Source of the DNA: Erysipelothrix urinaevulpis
GTDB taxonomy: Bacteria > Bacillota_I > Bacilli_A > Erysipelotrichales > Erysipelotrichaceae
Reading direction: 5' to 3'
DNA: 64,000 nt
Assembly (NCBI RefSeq): GCF_009828835.1
Contig: NZ_WTTB01000005.1
Location: forward strand, 62,001-126,000
Of this stretch, positions 27,173 to 35,803 are shown one piece after another. A model generated the notes under the pieces. The model was not told where the DNA came from. It made no database searches and was given only the letters and a program-made list of their open reading frames with translations. Positions within the stretch are counted from its first letter, which is position 1, and every line of letters starts with the position of its first letter. Position numbers and translations under genes: made by a program.

Positions 27173-27589
27173 ATGAAATTCAAAGAAAATGAAATGATAG
27201 AATTAGAAAAATTAGAACATTTATATCAATCTGTTCAGTGGTCAGGCTATACAAATCATCGCGTTAAAATGGAAAAGATGTTGGAAGGTTCGTTATGGTG
27301 GTGTGCGTGTTGGATTGATCAAGAGTTAACGGGACTAATTCGTGTCGTTGGTGATGGTGTCTCAATTATTTATGTCCAAGATATTTTGGTGAATCCCAAA
27401 TATCAACGTCAAGGAATTGGGAGCCGGTTATTTAAAATTATGATGAATAGATATGCATCCACAATTCGACAAATTGTCTTGCTAACTGACGATGAACAAA
27501 AAACTCATCAGTTTTATACATCCTTAGGTCTAAAAAGTCTTGATGAAGTTCATGCTAAGGGGTTTGTTCATTATAATTTTGAGAAGTAA
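27173..27589 (+). CDS. GNAT family N-acetyltransferase
   Basis: A 138-residue acetyltransferase. The acetyl-CoA-binding motif A is QRQGIGSRLFKIMM (about residues 82-95; R/QxxGxG/A), with the strand IYVQDILVNPKYQ before it and HQFYTSLGLKSL (motif B) after it. Family members acetylate small molecules, peptides or proteins; the substrate here is unknown. It sits between ffh and rplS, where Bacillus has rpsP-rimM-trmD, so it is probably an insertion into a rearranged ribosome-assembly locus. Confidence 0.9.
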   Translation: MKFKENEMIELEKLEHLYQSVQWSGYTNHRVKMEKMLEGSLWWCACWIDQELTGLIRVVGDGVSIIYVQDILVNPKYQRQGIGSRLFKIMMNRYASTIRQIVLLTDDEQKTHQFYTSLGLKSLDEVHAKGFVHYNFEK

Positions 27590-27605
27590 AGATGATAAAA
27601 TGTTC

Positions 27606-27634
27606 TTGCAATTGTATCCAAATTATGTTAAATT
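27606..27634 (+). promoter_or_regulatory. Promoter of rplS
   Basis: TTGCAA (27606-27611), 17-base spacer, TAAATT (27629-27634) with TGT directly upstream (extended -10). It gives a leader of about 65 nt (27641-27705) containing GAGTTCCGCTGCCTTGGAGT, the place where an L19 leader element occurs in Bacilli. I cannot draw that structure with confidence. Confidence 0.55.
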
Positions 27635-27705
27635 ATATATTGCTTATAGCACTCGAGTTCCGCTGCCTTGGAGTATGAACTTGTTTGAAAGAAAGGAAGT
27701 TTGTC

Positions 27706-28053
27706 ATGGGATTAAATTTAATCGATGAGGTAACAAAATCTCAATTACGTAGTGATATTCCTGAATTCCGTCCTGGATCAACAGTTCGTGTTGATGTCTT
27801 CATTCGTGAAGGTGGAAAAACAAGAGTTCAAGCATTTGAAGGTCTTGTTATTCAAAAGAGCGGTAAAGGAATTGCTGAAACATTTACAGTTCGTAAAATG
27901 TCATCAGGAATTGGCGTTGAAAGAACATTCCCTGTTCATTCACCAATTATTGATAAAATTACAGTAATACGTCATGGAAAAGTACGTCGTAGTAAACTAT
28001 TCTATATACGTAAACGTTCAGGTAAGTCAGCAAGAATTGCAGAACGTCGCTAA
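27706..28053 (+). CDS. rplS: 50S ribosomal protein L19
   Basis: A 115-residue L19 that sits at the 30S-50S interface. The ATG at 27706 ([15 protein letters not shown]) follows AAAGGAAG and matches the usual N-terminus; an in-frame ATG at 27685 would add seven residues and overlap the ribosome site. Conserved parts are [35 protein letters not shown] and the basic end. It has its own promoter and terminator, unlike in Bacillus where it ends the rpsP-trmD operon. Confidence 0.97.
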   Translation: MGLNLIDEVTKSQLRSDIPEFRPGSTVRVDVFIREGGKTRVQAFEGLVIQKSGKGIAETFTVRKMSSGIGVERTFPVHSPIIDKITVIRHGKVRRSKLFYIRKRSGKSARIAERR

Positions 28054-28054
28054 G

Positions 28055-28078
28055 AGCCGTATTTTATACGGCTTTTTC
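28055..28078 (+). terminator. Intrinsic terminator after rplS
   Basis: AGCCGTAT / ATACGGCT hairpin with TTT loop and a following T run. Confidence 0.88.
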
Positions 28079-28099
28079 TTTATAGAATAGGAGGGTAAT

Positions 28100-28657
28100 A
28101 TGAATAAAACAGATGATCGTTTTCTAAAGGTGTTAAAAGAGTTTATCCAAAGCATGATAATTAGTTTAGTTTTTGTAATTCTTTTAACACAATTTGTTAT
28201 TCGGCCTGTAAAGGTTGAAGGTTTATCAATGTATCCGTCGTTGAATGACAAAGAAATAGGCGTTTCGAATATTTTGGCAAATAGTTTGGGTTCAATCAAA
28301 CGATTTGATGTTGTTGTTGTTTATCTACAAGATCAAAATAAATATATCGTTAAACGAGTGATTGGTTTGCCAGGTGATGAAGTTGAATATAGAGATGAAC
28401 AACTCTATATTAATGGAAAAGCAGTCGATGAACCATTTTTAAATACAGATTATCGTTCGCAATACACCAATGCAGATCGTGAATTTATGCAAGATCTCGA
28501 ACCAATTACAGTTCCAGAGGATCACTATTTTCTTTTAGGAGACAATCGACCAAATTCTATTGATTCACGGAATTATGGATTTTTTGAAAGGTCAACGATT
28601 AAAAGCAAGTCTGTTTTTGTCTTTTTACCCTTAAATCGACTTAGAAAGGTTGGGTAA
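28100..28657 (+). CDS. lepB: Type I signal peptidase
   Basis: A 185-residue membrane serine-lysine protease that cleaves signal peptides from exported proteins. One membrane segment (about residues 17-34), then the Ser nucleophile in VEGLSMYPSL (Ser43) and the general base Lys in YIVKRVIGLPGDEV near residue 92. The conserved box III/IV GDNRPNSIDSR is near residue 150. Its size fits Gram-positive SipS-type enzymes. It is the first gene of a run with rbgA and rnhB, spaced by 3 bases from rbgA. Confidence 0.95.
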   Translation: MNKTDDRFLKVLKEFIQSMIISLVFVILLTQFVIRPVKVEGLSMYPSLNDKEIGVSNILANSLGSIKRFDVVVVYLQDQNKYIVKRVIGLPGDEVEYRDEQLYINGKAVDEPFLNTDYRSQYTNADREFMQDLEPITVPEDHYFLLGDNRPNSIDSRNYGFFERSTIKSKSVFVFLPLNRLRKVG

Positions 28658-28660
28658 ATA

Positions 28661-29467
28661 ATGACTGTACAATGGTTTCCTGGTCATATGGCCAAAGCTT
28701 TGCGTTTGATTGAAGCACAGCTGAAACAAGTAGATTGTGTCATAGAATGTCGTGATGCTCGTGCACCTTTATCGACGAGAAATCCTGTATTGGATCGTAA
28801 ATTAGGGGATAAGCCTCGATTAATCATTTTGACTAAAAAAGATTTGGCTGAACCCAATCAAAGTAAGCAATGGATGAATCAACTGGAAGCGGAAGGTAAC
28901 ATTGTTGTTTTAGTTGATTCATTACAAGATAATTTAAAAAAAGTTTTAGTTCCTAAAATTGAGGAATGTCTTATACCAAAACGTGAACGAGAAAAAAAGC
29001 GTGGTATGAAACGTAGGAAAGATCGTGCGTTGATTGTTGGTGTACCCAATGTTGGGAAATCAACAATTATTAATCAACTTGCGAGTAAAAAGGTTGCAAG
29101 TGTTGAAAATCGACCTGGTGTCACCCAAGCTTTGAAATTAATTCAAATCAATCAAAATCTAGAACTTGTTGATACGCCAGGTGTTTTATGGCCTAAATTT
29201 GAAAGCAAGGAAATGGGCTTACATTGTGCATTGATTGGCTCAGTTAAGCATACAGGGTATAATTTGGAGCAAGTTGTGAATTATGCCTATGATACCTTGC
29301 ACAATCGTTTTGGAGATGTGGAAAGTCATGTTTTCTTTAATCAAATTGCTTCTGATAAGGGTCTTTTATCAAGTGGTGGAGACATTGAAATGGAACATGT
29401 TCAACGCTTATTTTTACAAGATATTCAAAATGGGAAATATGGTTTAATCACATGGGATCGTTTATGA
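28661..29467 (+). CDS. rbgA: Ribosome biogenesis GTPase RbgA (YlqF)
   Basis: A 268-residue circularly permuted GTPase needed for late 50S assembly. The motif order is permuted: G4 TKKDL comes first (near residue 58), then G1 GVPNVGKST (near residue 127), then G3 DTPGVLWP. The N-terminus QWFPGHMAKA is the signature of the YlqF family. Adjacent to rplS (via lepB) and rnhB as in Bacillus. It overlaps rnhB by 4 bases. Confidence 0.96.
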   Translation: MTVQWFPGHMAKALRLIEAQLKQVDCVIECRDARAPLSTRNPVLDRKLGDKPRLIILTKKDLAEPNQSKQWMNQLEAEGNIVVLVDSLQDNLKKVLVPKIEECLIPKREREKKRGMKRRKDRALIVGVPNVGKSTIINQLASKKVASVENRPGVTQALKLIQINQNLELVDTPGVLWPKFESKEMGLHCALIGSVKHTGYNLEQVVNYAYDTLHNRFGDVESHVFFNQIASDKGLLSSGGDIEMEHVQRLFLQDIQNGKYGLITWDRL

Positions 29468-30066
29468 TTGAATTTGAATCGATTGCTTGGGAAAACAATG
29501 AATTGCTAGTTGGTATTGATGAAGCAGGACGAGGCCCAATGGCGGGGCCTTGTGTTGTTTGTGGTGTGGTTTTCCCTCAAGGTTATCTTAACCCTGAAAT
29601 CAATGATTCTAAAAAGCTAAGTGAACGCAAAAGACAAGACTTAGTGGATGTTATCTATAATGATGCACTCAATGTAGAACTTATTGTTGTTGATGTTGAA
29701 ACAATTGATGAAAAAAACATCTACCAAGCAACCAAGGATGCCATGATTGCGATAGCGAAAAAAAGCATAGCCAAAGTTGTCGTTACAGATGCTATGCCTT
29801 TTCAGTTAAGTGAAAAAGACGTACAATCAGTTGTGAAAGCTGATCAAAAATCAATCTCTGTTGCTGCAGCCAGTATTATTGCTAAAACAACACGTGATCA
29901 ATTGATGGTTGAGTATGATCGAAAGTATCCTGCATATGGTTTTGCAAAGCATAAAGGGTATGGTACAAAGCAGCATAAAGAAGCTATTATAAAGTTTGGA
30001 CGTTGTCCAATTCACCGAACGAGTTTTCGATTTAAAGATGAGCACCAAATATCGTTAGATATTTAG
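29464..30066 (+). CDS. rnhB: Ribonuclease HII
   Basis: A 200-residue endonuclease that nicks RNA in RNA-DNA hybrids and at single ribonucleotides. Catalytic acids are seen in GIDEAGRGPMAGP (Asp and Glu) and VTDAMPF, and the C-terminal end KHKGYGTKQHKEAI and HRTSFRF are characteristic. I prefer the ATG at 29464, which overlaps the rbgA stop as ATGA; an ATG 12 bases upstream is also in frame. Neither has a strong ribosome site, so coupling to rbgA is probable. Confidence 0.95.
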   Translation: MIEFESIAWENNELLVGIDEAGRGPMAGPCVVCGVVFPQGYLNPEINDSKKLSERKRQDLVDVIYNDALNVELIVVDVETIDEKNIYQATKDAMIAIAKKSIAKVVVTDAMPFQLSEKDVQSVVKADQKSISVAAASIIAKTTRDQLMVEYDRKYPAYGFAKHKGYGTKQHKEAIIKFGRCPIHRTSFRFKDEHQISLDI

Positions 30067-30107
30067 GACTTGTCTTTTTTTATGCTAATTTCCAAGTGGG
30101 TGATAAG

Positions 30108-30836
30108 GTGAGAAATTATTTAAAAAACTTAGCGTTTCATTATGAAGGGAATCAAAAAGAAATGCTTAATGCACTCAAGCGAAAAGCAACTGTTAAAGAA
30201 TTTAGTTGTGATTATGAGTTTGTCACAATTATTGATAAAGATTATCCCAAACAACTTCTAGATTTATATGATCCCCCAATTGTTCTATTTTATTCAGGCA
30301 ATTTAGAACTTTTGAAAAATGAGTGTGTCAGTGTTGTGGGAAGTCGACGCCCAAATCAGTATGCAATTGAAGAGACAAAGATATTAGTCAAGTCTTTGAA
30401 AGAAAGATATTGTATTGTTTCTGGTTTGGCATATGGCATTGATTGCATTGCTCATTTAGAAAGCAAAGATACAGGAACCATCGCTGTAATAGCTAATGGA
30501 CTGGATATTTATTATCCGAAAGAACATCAAACAATTCAAAAGTATTTATGCAGGAAACAATTAGTTCTAACAGAGTATCCACCTCAGACAAAAGCAAAAA
30601 AACATCACTTTCCAGTTAGGAATCGTGTGATTGCTGCACTATCAAAAAAAATACTAATTATGGCAGGAACGGAAAAAAGTGGTACAATGCATACAGCGAA
30701 CATTGCTCTAGAACTCAATCGCCAGGTCTATTGTTTGCCTCATAATGTCAATGAAGTTCAAGGAAAAGCGTGCAACCAACTCATTCAAGAAGGGGCGAGC
30801 GTATTGACAAAAGAAAATGAATTCTACACTATATAG
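30108..30836 (+). CDS. dprA: DNA processing protein DprA (Smf), short form
   Basis: A 242-residue RecA-loading, single-strand-DNA-binding protein family used in natural transformation but also found in non-competent bacteria. The Rossmann-like core is clear: VSVVGSRRPNQY, SGLAYGIDCIAH, GTIAVIANGLDIYYPKEH, HFPVRNRVIAALS, and the end with GTMHTANIALELNR. The GTG at 30108 has GGGTGAT just upstream; a GTG at 30096 without a ribosome site is the alternative. No C-terminal winged-helix (DML1-like) domain, so it is a core-only DprA. It sits before topA, the usual Firmicutes place. Confidence 0.92.
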   Translation: MRNYLKNLAFHYEGNQKEMLNALKRKATVKEFSCDYEFVTIIDKDYPKQLLDLYDPPIVLFYSGNLELLKNECVSVVGSRRPNQYAIEETKILVKSLKERYCIVSGLAYGIDCIAHLESKDTGTIAVIANGLDIYYPKEHQTIQKYLCRKQLVLTEYPPQTKAKKHHFPVRNRVIAALSKKILIMAGTEKSGTMHTANIALELNRQVYCLPHNVNEVQGKACNQLIQEGASVLTKENEFYTI

Positions 30837-30855
30837 ATAAGGAGTGGTTTTTTAT

Positions 30856-32886
30856 ATGAAAAATTTAGTTATCGTTGAGTCTCCATCAAAATCTAAAACA
30901 ATTGAACGTTATTTGGGTGAAGATTTTGAAGTAGTATCCTCAAAAGGACATATTAGGGACTTAGCTACAAAAGGAAAAGATGGCTTGGGTGTTGACTTTG
31001 AAGATGAATTTAAAGCCAGTTATAAAATTAGTAAAGATAAGAAAGATGTTGTTAAAGAATTAAAGAAAAAAGCAAAAGATGCTGATTTTGTTTATTTAGC
31101 AACTGACCCGGACCGTGAAGGAGAAGCAATTTCTTGGCATTTAGCCAGTGAATTGGAACTTGATCTTGATCAAAAAAATAGAGTTATTTTTAATGAGATT
31201 ACAAAAGATGCAGTCTTAAAAGCGTTTGAGGAACCAAGACAAATTGATATGGATCTTGTGCGTTCTCAAGAAACACGTCGAATACTAGACCGTATTATTG
31301 GATTTAAGTTGTCGAAGCTTTTACAATCTAAAATTCGTTCAAAAAGTGCAGGACGAGTTCAATCAGTTGCATTAAAATTGGTTGTGGATCGAGAAAAAGA
31401 GATTAATGCATTTATTCCTGAGGAATACTGGTCAGTCATTGCTTTCTTTGAAAACGAAGGGCATATTATTGAAACAAGTGCCGAGCGATATAAAAATAAA
31501 AAATTAGAAATGAAGAATAAAGATGATGCTCAAAAAGTACTTGATGCATGTCAAAATGAATTTACAATCTCTAAATTGGAAAAGAAAAAGCGTAAAAAAG
31601 CATCGAAACTTCCATTTATTACATCGACCTTACAACAAGAAGCGTCGACACGTTTAGGTTTTGCTTCAAGAAAAACAATGCGTGTTGCACAAAAACTTTA
31701 TGAAGGGATTGAGATGGGAGGCGAAGCAGAGGGACTCATTACTTATATGCGTACTGATTCGACTCGTTTATCCAATGTGTTTGTTGAAGAAGCGTTAGGT
31801 CATATTAAAGCGGAATATGGTAAAGAATATGTTGGAACATATCGTGCAGGTAAAAAAGATGATAATGCGCAAGATGCCCACGAGGCAATTCGTCCAACAA
31901 GTATTAAACGAACACCAGATTCAGTTAAAAAATATTTAACGGCAGATGAATATAAATTATATCGTTTTGTTTATTATCGTGCGGTGGCCTCATTGATGGC
32001 TCCAGCTGTCTTTGATGCGGTCAGTGTTGTGTTCTCGCAAAATGATTATGATTTTAATGGTAGTGGATCTGTTTTAACTTTTGATGGTTATATGAAAGTT
32101 TATGATTATGAAAAATCAAGTGATAAGTTGATTGGTGAAATTGACGAAGCAAAGGCATATAGTGCACGCAATATTGAAGCAAATCAACACTTTACACAAC
32201 CACCAGCACGTTATACAGAAGCGCGCTTAATTAAAGAATTAGAAGAACAGGGGATAGGTCGTCCAAGTACCTACTCAATGATTTTGGATACGATTGTTTA
32301 CCGAGCATACGCAACATTTGGTGCAGTATCTGAAACATCAAGAACTAAAGTGTTTAAACCTACTGAACAAGGTGTTTTAACAAGTGAAAAACTTGATGAG
32401 CATTTCTCAAGTATTATTAATGTTGATTACACAGCAAAAATGGAAGAAGAATTAGACGAAATATCAGAAGGGAATAAAGATAACATTAAAGCGCTTCAGG
32501 ATTTTGTTGACAAATTTTATCCATTACTTGAAGAAGCAGATGAGAAAATGGAAAAACTCGAAGTTGAAAAAGTTGGTGAGGAATGTCCGGAATGTGGTGG
32601 TGAACTTGTCTATCGATATGGTCGATATGGTAAGTTTATTGCATGTAATGAGTTTCCAAAATGTCGATATAATCGTGCATTGGAGGAAAATAAGAAAGAG
32701 GAACCTGTTAAGACTGGTGAACAATGTCCAGAATGTGGTTCTGATTTAGTGAAGCGTAAGAGTCGTTATGGAACATATTTTGTTGGGTGCTCAGGTTTCC
32801 CTAAATGCCGTTATATCCAACCGAATGAAAAAAAGAAAAAAGAAAAAGAGACAAAGGAAGAGACAAAGGATGAAGAAAAAAGTTAG
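30856..32886 (+). CDS. topA: DNA topoisomerase I
   Basis: A 676-residue type IA topoisomerase that relaxes negative supercoils. Toprim domain with VIVESPSKSKTIERYLG at the start and the acidic DPDREGE motif near residue 84. The catalytic tyrosine is Tyr297 in ITYMRTDSTRLS. Two C-terminal zinc ribbons begin CPECGGELVYR and CPECGSDLVKR, each with a second cysteine pair split by FIACNEFPKC or FVGCSGFPKC. It ends in a Lys/Glu tail. The start is the ATG at 30856 behind AAGGAG; a GTG 12 bases upstream overlaps the ribosome site. Confidence 0.97.
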   Translation: MKNLVIVESPSKSKTIERYLGEDFEVVSSKGHIRDLATKGKDGLGVDFEDEFKASYKISKDKKDVVKELKKKAKDADFVYLATDPDREGEAISWHLASELELDLDQKNRVIFNEITKDAVLKAFEEPRQIDMDLVRSQETRRILDRIIGFKLSKLLQSKIRSKSAGRVQSVALKLVVDREKEINAFIPEEYWSVIAFFENEGHIIETSAERYKNKKLEMKNKDDAQKVLDACQNEFTISKLEKKKRKKASKLPFITSTLQQEASTRLGFASRKTMRVAQKLYEGIEMGGEAEGLITYMRTDSTRLSNVFVEEALGHIKAEYGKEYVGTYRAGKKDDNAQDAHEAIRPTSIKRTPDSVKKYLTADEYKLYRFVYYRAVASLMAPAVFDAVSVVFSQNDYDFNGSGSVLTFDGYMKVYDYEKSSDKLIGEIDEAKAYSARNIEANQHFTQPPARYTEARLIKELEEQGIGRPSTYSMILDTIVYRAYATFGAVSETSRTKVFKPTEQGVLTSEKLDEHFSSIINVDYTAKMEEELDEISEGNKDNIKALQDFVDKFYPLLEEADEKMEKLEVEKVGEECPECGGELVYRYGRYGKFIACNEFPKCRYNRALEENKKEEPVKTGEQCPECGSDLVKRKSRYGTYFVGCSGFPKCRYIQPNEKKKKEKETKEETKDEEKS

Positions 32887-34159
32887 AGTTGTTGGGGGTG
32901 GGCTTGCAGGGAGTGAAGCAAGTTATCAGTTAGCCCAGTTAGGGTATGAGGTTGAGTTAGTTGAAATGCGTCCAACTAAGATGACCCCTGCTCACACTAG
33001 TGAGAAATTTGCGGAGTTGGTCTGTTCTAACTCCTTTAGGTCAGATAGTTTGTCCAATGCTGTAGGGATTCTTAAGGCTGAGATGCGTTTGTTTGATAGT
33101 TTGATTATGCAAATGGGAGATAAGCATCAATTACCAGCGGGAAGTGCTTTAGCGGTTGATCGTGAAGGGTTTAGTCAGGCTGTAAGTGATGTTTTAAAAT
33201 CACATCCTAATATAACGGTCGTTGATCAAGAATTTACAGAGTTTGATGACAAAGTGACATTGGTTGCGACAGGGCCCCTCACATCGGAAACGTTTTCACA
33301 TTATTTGCAAACGTTTTTTGGTCAAGATGATTTATATTTTTATGATGCTGTAGCTCCAATTGTGTCAGTAGACAAAATAAATTTTGATATTGCTTATAAA
33401 AAGTCTCGTTATGATAAAGGTGATGGAGCTGATTACATTAACTGTCCCATGACAAAATCAGAATTTATGAATTTTCATAAAGAATTGTTGCTTGCTGAAC
33501 AAGCTCCAATGAGGGAATTTGAAGATGTTAAAGTATTTGAAGCGTGTATGCCAATTGAAGAGATGGCATCACGAGGGTTTAAGACCATGTTGTTTGGACC
33601 AATGAAACCAGTTGGTTTGGAACAACCAGATGGATCCAAACCATTTGCAGTCGTTCAATTACGACAAGATGATGCTGCGGCATCACTGTATAATCTTGTT
33701 GGATTTCAAACGCGCTTAAAATGGGGAGATCAAAAAAGAATTATTCAAATGATCCCAGGCTTAGAAGATGTTGAAATTGTTCGTTATGGTGTTATGCATC
33801 GTAATACTTATATCAAATCGCCACTCATCCTCAATAAACACTTTCAAAGTAAAGAACACAAACACATATTTTTTGCAGGACAAGTGAGTGGGGTTGAAGG
33901 GTATGTTGAATCGGCGTCATCGGGACTATATGCAGCGTTAAATATTCATCAATATATGCAAGGTGAGAGCATGGAATCTCTATCGAATCAAACAATGATG
34001 GGTGCTTTAGCTCAATATGTAGCGACGGCAAACCCTGAACGTTTCCAACCTATGAATATTAATTTTGGGATTGTTGGGAATCGTTTAAAAGAAAAAGAAG
34101 AGATGGCTCAAAGGAGCTTAGAGGAAGTTGAACGATTTAAACAAACAATATTTAAATGA
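32870..34159 (+). CDS. trmFO: Methylenetetrahydrofolate-tRNA-(uracil-5-)-methyltransferase TrmFO
   Basis: Folate/FAD-dependent enzyme that makes 5-methyluridine at position 54 of the tRNA T-loop. The dinucleotide-binding motif is VVGGGLAGSEA at residues 6-16, followed by VEMRPTKMTPAHTS and LVCSNSFRSD, all diagnostic. The true start is the ATG at 32870, 17 bases inside topA; open frame further upstream is only read-through of the topA tail in another frame. Length 429, standard. The gene order topA-trmFO-xerC is conserved in Firmicutes. Confidence 0.96.
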   Translation: MKKKVRVVGGGLAGSEASYQLAQLGYEVELVEMRPTKMTPAHTSEKFAELVCSNSFRSDSLSNAVGILKAEMRLFDSLIMQMGDKHQLPAGSALAVDREGFSQAVSDVLKSHPNITVVDQEFTEFDDKVTLVATGPLTSETFSHYLQTFFGQDDLYFYDAVAPIVSVDKINFDIAYKKSRYDKGDGADYINCPMTKSEFMNFHKELLLAEQAPMREFEDVKVFEACMPIEEMASRGFKTMLFGPMKPVGLEQPDGSKPFAVVQLRQDDAAASLYNLVGFQTRLKWGDQKRIIQMIPGLEDVEIVRYGVMHRNTYIKSPLILNKHFQSKEHKHIFFAGQVSGVEGYVESASSGLYAALNIHQYMQGESMESLSNQTMMGALAQYVATANPERFQPMNINFGIVGNRLKEKEEMAQRSLEEVERFKQTIFK

Positions 34160-35018
34160 GTTTATCAACCAACAAACAGTTACAAATACTGGATCAGTTC
34201 ATACTGAAGATGCTTATCGAAGTGATATCAATCAATATTTAGAATTTTTTGAAGGTGAGGATCTTCTCAACATAGATCAAAGTAATGCCTTTGAATACCT
34301 CAATGCATTATACAAAATGGAATTAGCACCCACAACCATTGCAAGAAAAGTTTCTGCACTTAGAAGTTTTTTTAAATTTATGCAGATGAATTACGGTGCA
34401 ACGATGAATCCATTTAATCAAATTAAAGTTCAAAGTCCCAGCCAAAAATTACCGAGATTTTTGACAAAACAAGAATTAAATAATTTGTTGTTAAGTTGTG
34501 ATGACAGTGTATTGGGAAAAAGAAATCGTCTCATGTTTGAATTAATGTATGCCTCTGGTCTTCGGGTCAGTGAATGTGTTGGCCTTCAATTAAAAGATAT
34601 TCAACAAAAAGAACGCGTTATTTTAGTTGAAGGTAAAGGAAGCAAAGAACGACTTGCATTTTATTATCCTTCACTTTCTCTAAAAATTAGCGAGTATTTA
34701 AGTGAACTTAGACCGTTATTAATGAAGCAAGAATCTCATGATTTTGTTTTTGTTAATGCAAATGGTAAACCTTTATCACCACGTGGTTTCCAATATGCCT
34801 TGGCGAAACAAGCAAAGATAGCAGGCTTAAAACAGCGGGTGCATCCTCATATGTTAAGGCATAGCTTCGCAACACACTTACTGGATCAAGGGGCTAATTT
34901 AAGGGTGGTTCAATCATTGTTAGGTCATGAGTCCTTAAGTACAACACAAATTTATACGCATGTGAGTCAAGAAAAACTTAAAGAAATATATGATAAAACA
35001 ATCAATCACATAATTTAA
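34128..35018 (+). CDS. xerC: Tyrosine recombinase XerC
   Basis: A 296-residue tyrosine recombinase for chromosome dimer resolution at dif. Catalytic residues are all visible: Arg in ASGLRVSECVGL, Lys in VEGKGSKER, HxxR in HPHMLRHSFATHLL, His in LLGHESLSTTQIYTHV, with Tyr at that segment. The start is probably a TTG at 34128, 32 bases inside trmFO, because the SAM-like N-domain (LNEFINQQTV...) would be lost with any later ATG; GAGGAAG lies just before it. The hslVU-codY genes that follow in Bacillus are absent. A dif site was not recognised. Confidence 0.92.
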   Translation: MNDLNKQYLNEFINQQTVTNTGSVHTEDAYRSDINQYLEFFEGEDLLNIDQSNAFEYLNALYKMELAPTTIARKVSALRSFFKFMQMNYGATMNPFNQIKVQSPSQKLPRFLTKQELNNLLLSCDDSVLGKRNRLMFELMYASGLRVSECVGLQLKDIQQKERVILVEGKGSKERLAFYYPSLSLKISEYLSELRPLLMKQESHDFVFVNANGKPLSPRGFQYALAKQAKIAGLKQRVHPHMLRHSFATHLLDQGANLRVVQSLLGHESLSTTQIYTHVSQEKLKEIYDKTINHII

Positions 35019-35065
35019 CATTGGAAGCGCAAACTCTCCACACATTATTTAGGTATTATAGTCAT

Positions 35066-35083
35066 GTAAGAGATATCTCTTAC
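35066..35083. promoter_or_regulatory. 18-bp perfect palindrome in the xerC-DUF177 gap
   Basis: GTAAGAGATATCTCTTAC is its own reverse complement. A TATTAT element lies 8 bases upstream (35053-35058), so it could be an operator at a small promoter. The 270-base gap 35019-35288 has no convincing coding frame. It also holds two similar CCCCTT(GTG/AT)AATAA stretches, a terminator and the next promoter. Confidence 0.45.
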
Positions 35084-35175
35084 ACTGGATAATAACCTCT
35101 TCTCCTATATTCATATCCCCTTGTGAATAAATAAAAGTTATTATGCAGATATTCTTTCCCCTTATAAATAATTTG

Positions 35176-35207
35176 AAAAAAGCCACATAATAATAGGCTT
35201 TTTTCTT
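35176..35207 (+). terminator. Intrinsic terminator in the xerC-DUF177 gap
   Basis: AAAAAAGCC / GGCTTTTTT stem with an 11-base AT-rich loop and further T residues. It lies about 160 bases after xerC. Confidence 0.75.
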
Positions 35208-35230
35208 TTTGCATAAACAAGTAGAATTGT

Positions 35231-35259
35231 TTGACATTCGCAACTCTTTTCTCTATAAT
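35231..35259 (+). promoter_or_regulatory. Consensus promoter of the DUF177-rpmF operon
   Basis: TTGACA (35231-35236), 17-base spacer, TATAAT (35254-35259): a perfect sigma-A promoter. Confidence 0.93.
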
Positions 35260-35288
35260 TAAAGAGCATTAAAAAGCAAGGTGAGATT

Positions 35289-35789
35289 ATGAAATTTTTA
35301 CGCACAGAGCTTGATCAATCGAATGCTTCCCGAATTGAAATCGATGAAGCCTTGATGATCGAACTTGAAGAACATCCGCGATGCAATGATTTAAAAGATA
35401 TTCATGCAAGTGGCGATGCTTATTACGATCACGATGCTGGTCGTTTAACCGTTAATATGTATATTGATGGTGAGATGATAGTTCCGTGTGCAATTACACT
35501 TAAACCGTTATCACATCCTTTCTCAGTTCGTGTTCAGGAAGTATTTGCTTTCGATGAACTGGAAGAAGATGAAGATAGCATTTATGTTGAGGAAGAAGAG
35601 CTTGACTTAGATCCTTACATACTTGCAGCAATCTTGGCTGATATTCCATTGAAGTTAGTTGATCCAGAATTAACTGAATATCCAAGCGGTGATGGTTGGG
35701 TAGTTATGAGCGAAGAGGATTATTTGGAAGAAAAAAGTAAAGAAATTGATCCGAGACTTGCAAAATTAAAAGAGATTGAAATTGATTAA
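35289..35789 (+). CDS. DUF177 / YceD family protein
   Basis: A 166-residue acidic protein with the YceD/DUF177 layout: a central beta region with [18 protein letters not shown] and a C-terminal [13 protein letters not shown], the usual family ending ([10 protein letters not shown]). It is encoded right before rpmF, the near-universal partner of this family, and is expected to act in 23S rRNA or ribosome maturation, though its biochemical role is not settled. The usual metal-binding cysteine pair is not seen; only two cysteines remain (NDLKD region and VPCAI). Confidence 0.85.
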   Translation: MKFLRTELDQSNASRIEIDEALMIELEEHPRCNDLKDIHASGDAYYDHDAGRLTVNMYIDGEMIVPCAITLKPLSHPFSVRVQEVFAFDELEEDEDSIYVEEEELDLDPYILAAILADIPLKLVDPELTEYPSGDGWVVMSEEDYLEEKSKEIDPRLAKLKEIEID

Positions 35790-35803
35790 TTGGAGGTGAG
35801 ATG

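Noticed and set aside
35066-35083. The 18-bp palindrome as a dif site next to xerC
   Set aside because: dif sites are 28-bp imperfect repeats with a 6-bp centre; this is a continuous palindrome without that layout.
35066-35204. CRISPR-like or insertion-sequence repeat
   Set aside because: No regularly spaced repeats with unique spacers, no transposase frame, no terminal inverted repeats or target duplication anywhere in the window.
35049-35243. Minus-strand 64-residue frame in the xerC-DUF177 gap
   Set aside because: No ribosome site, low-complexity composition, crosses the palindrome, the terminator and the consensus promoter; no recognisable family.
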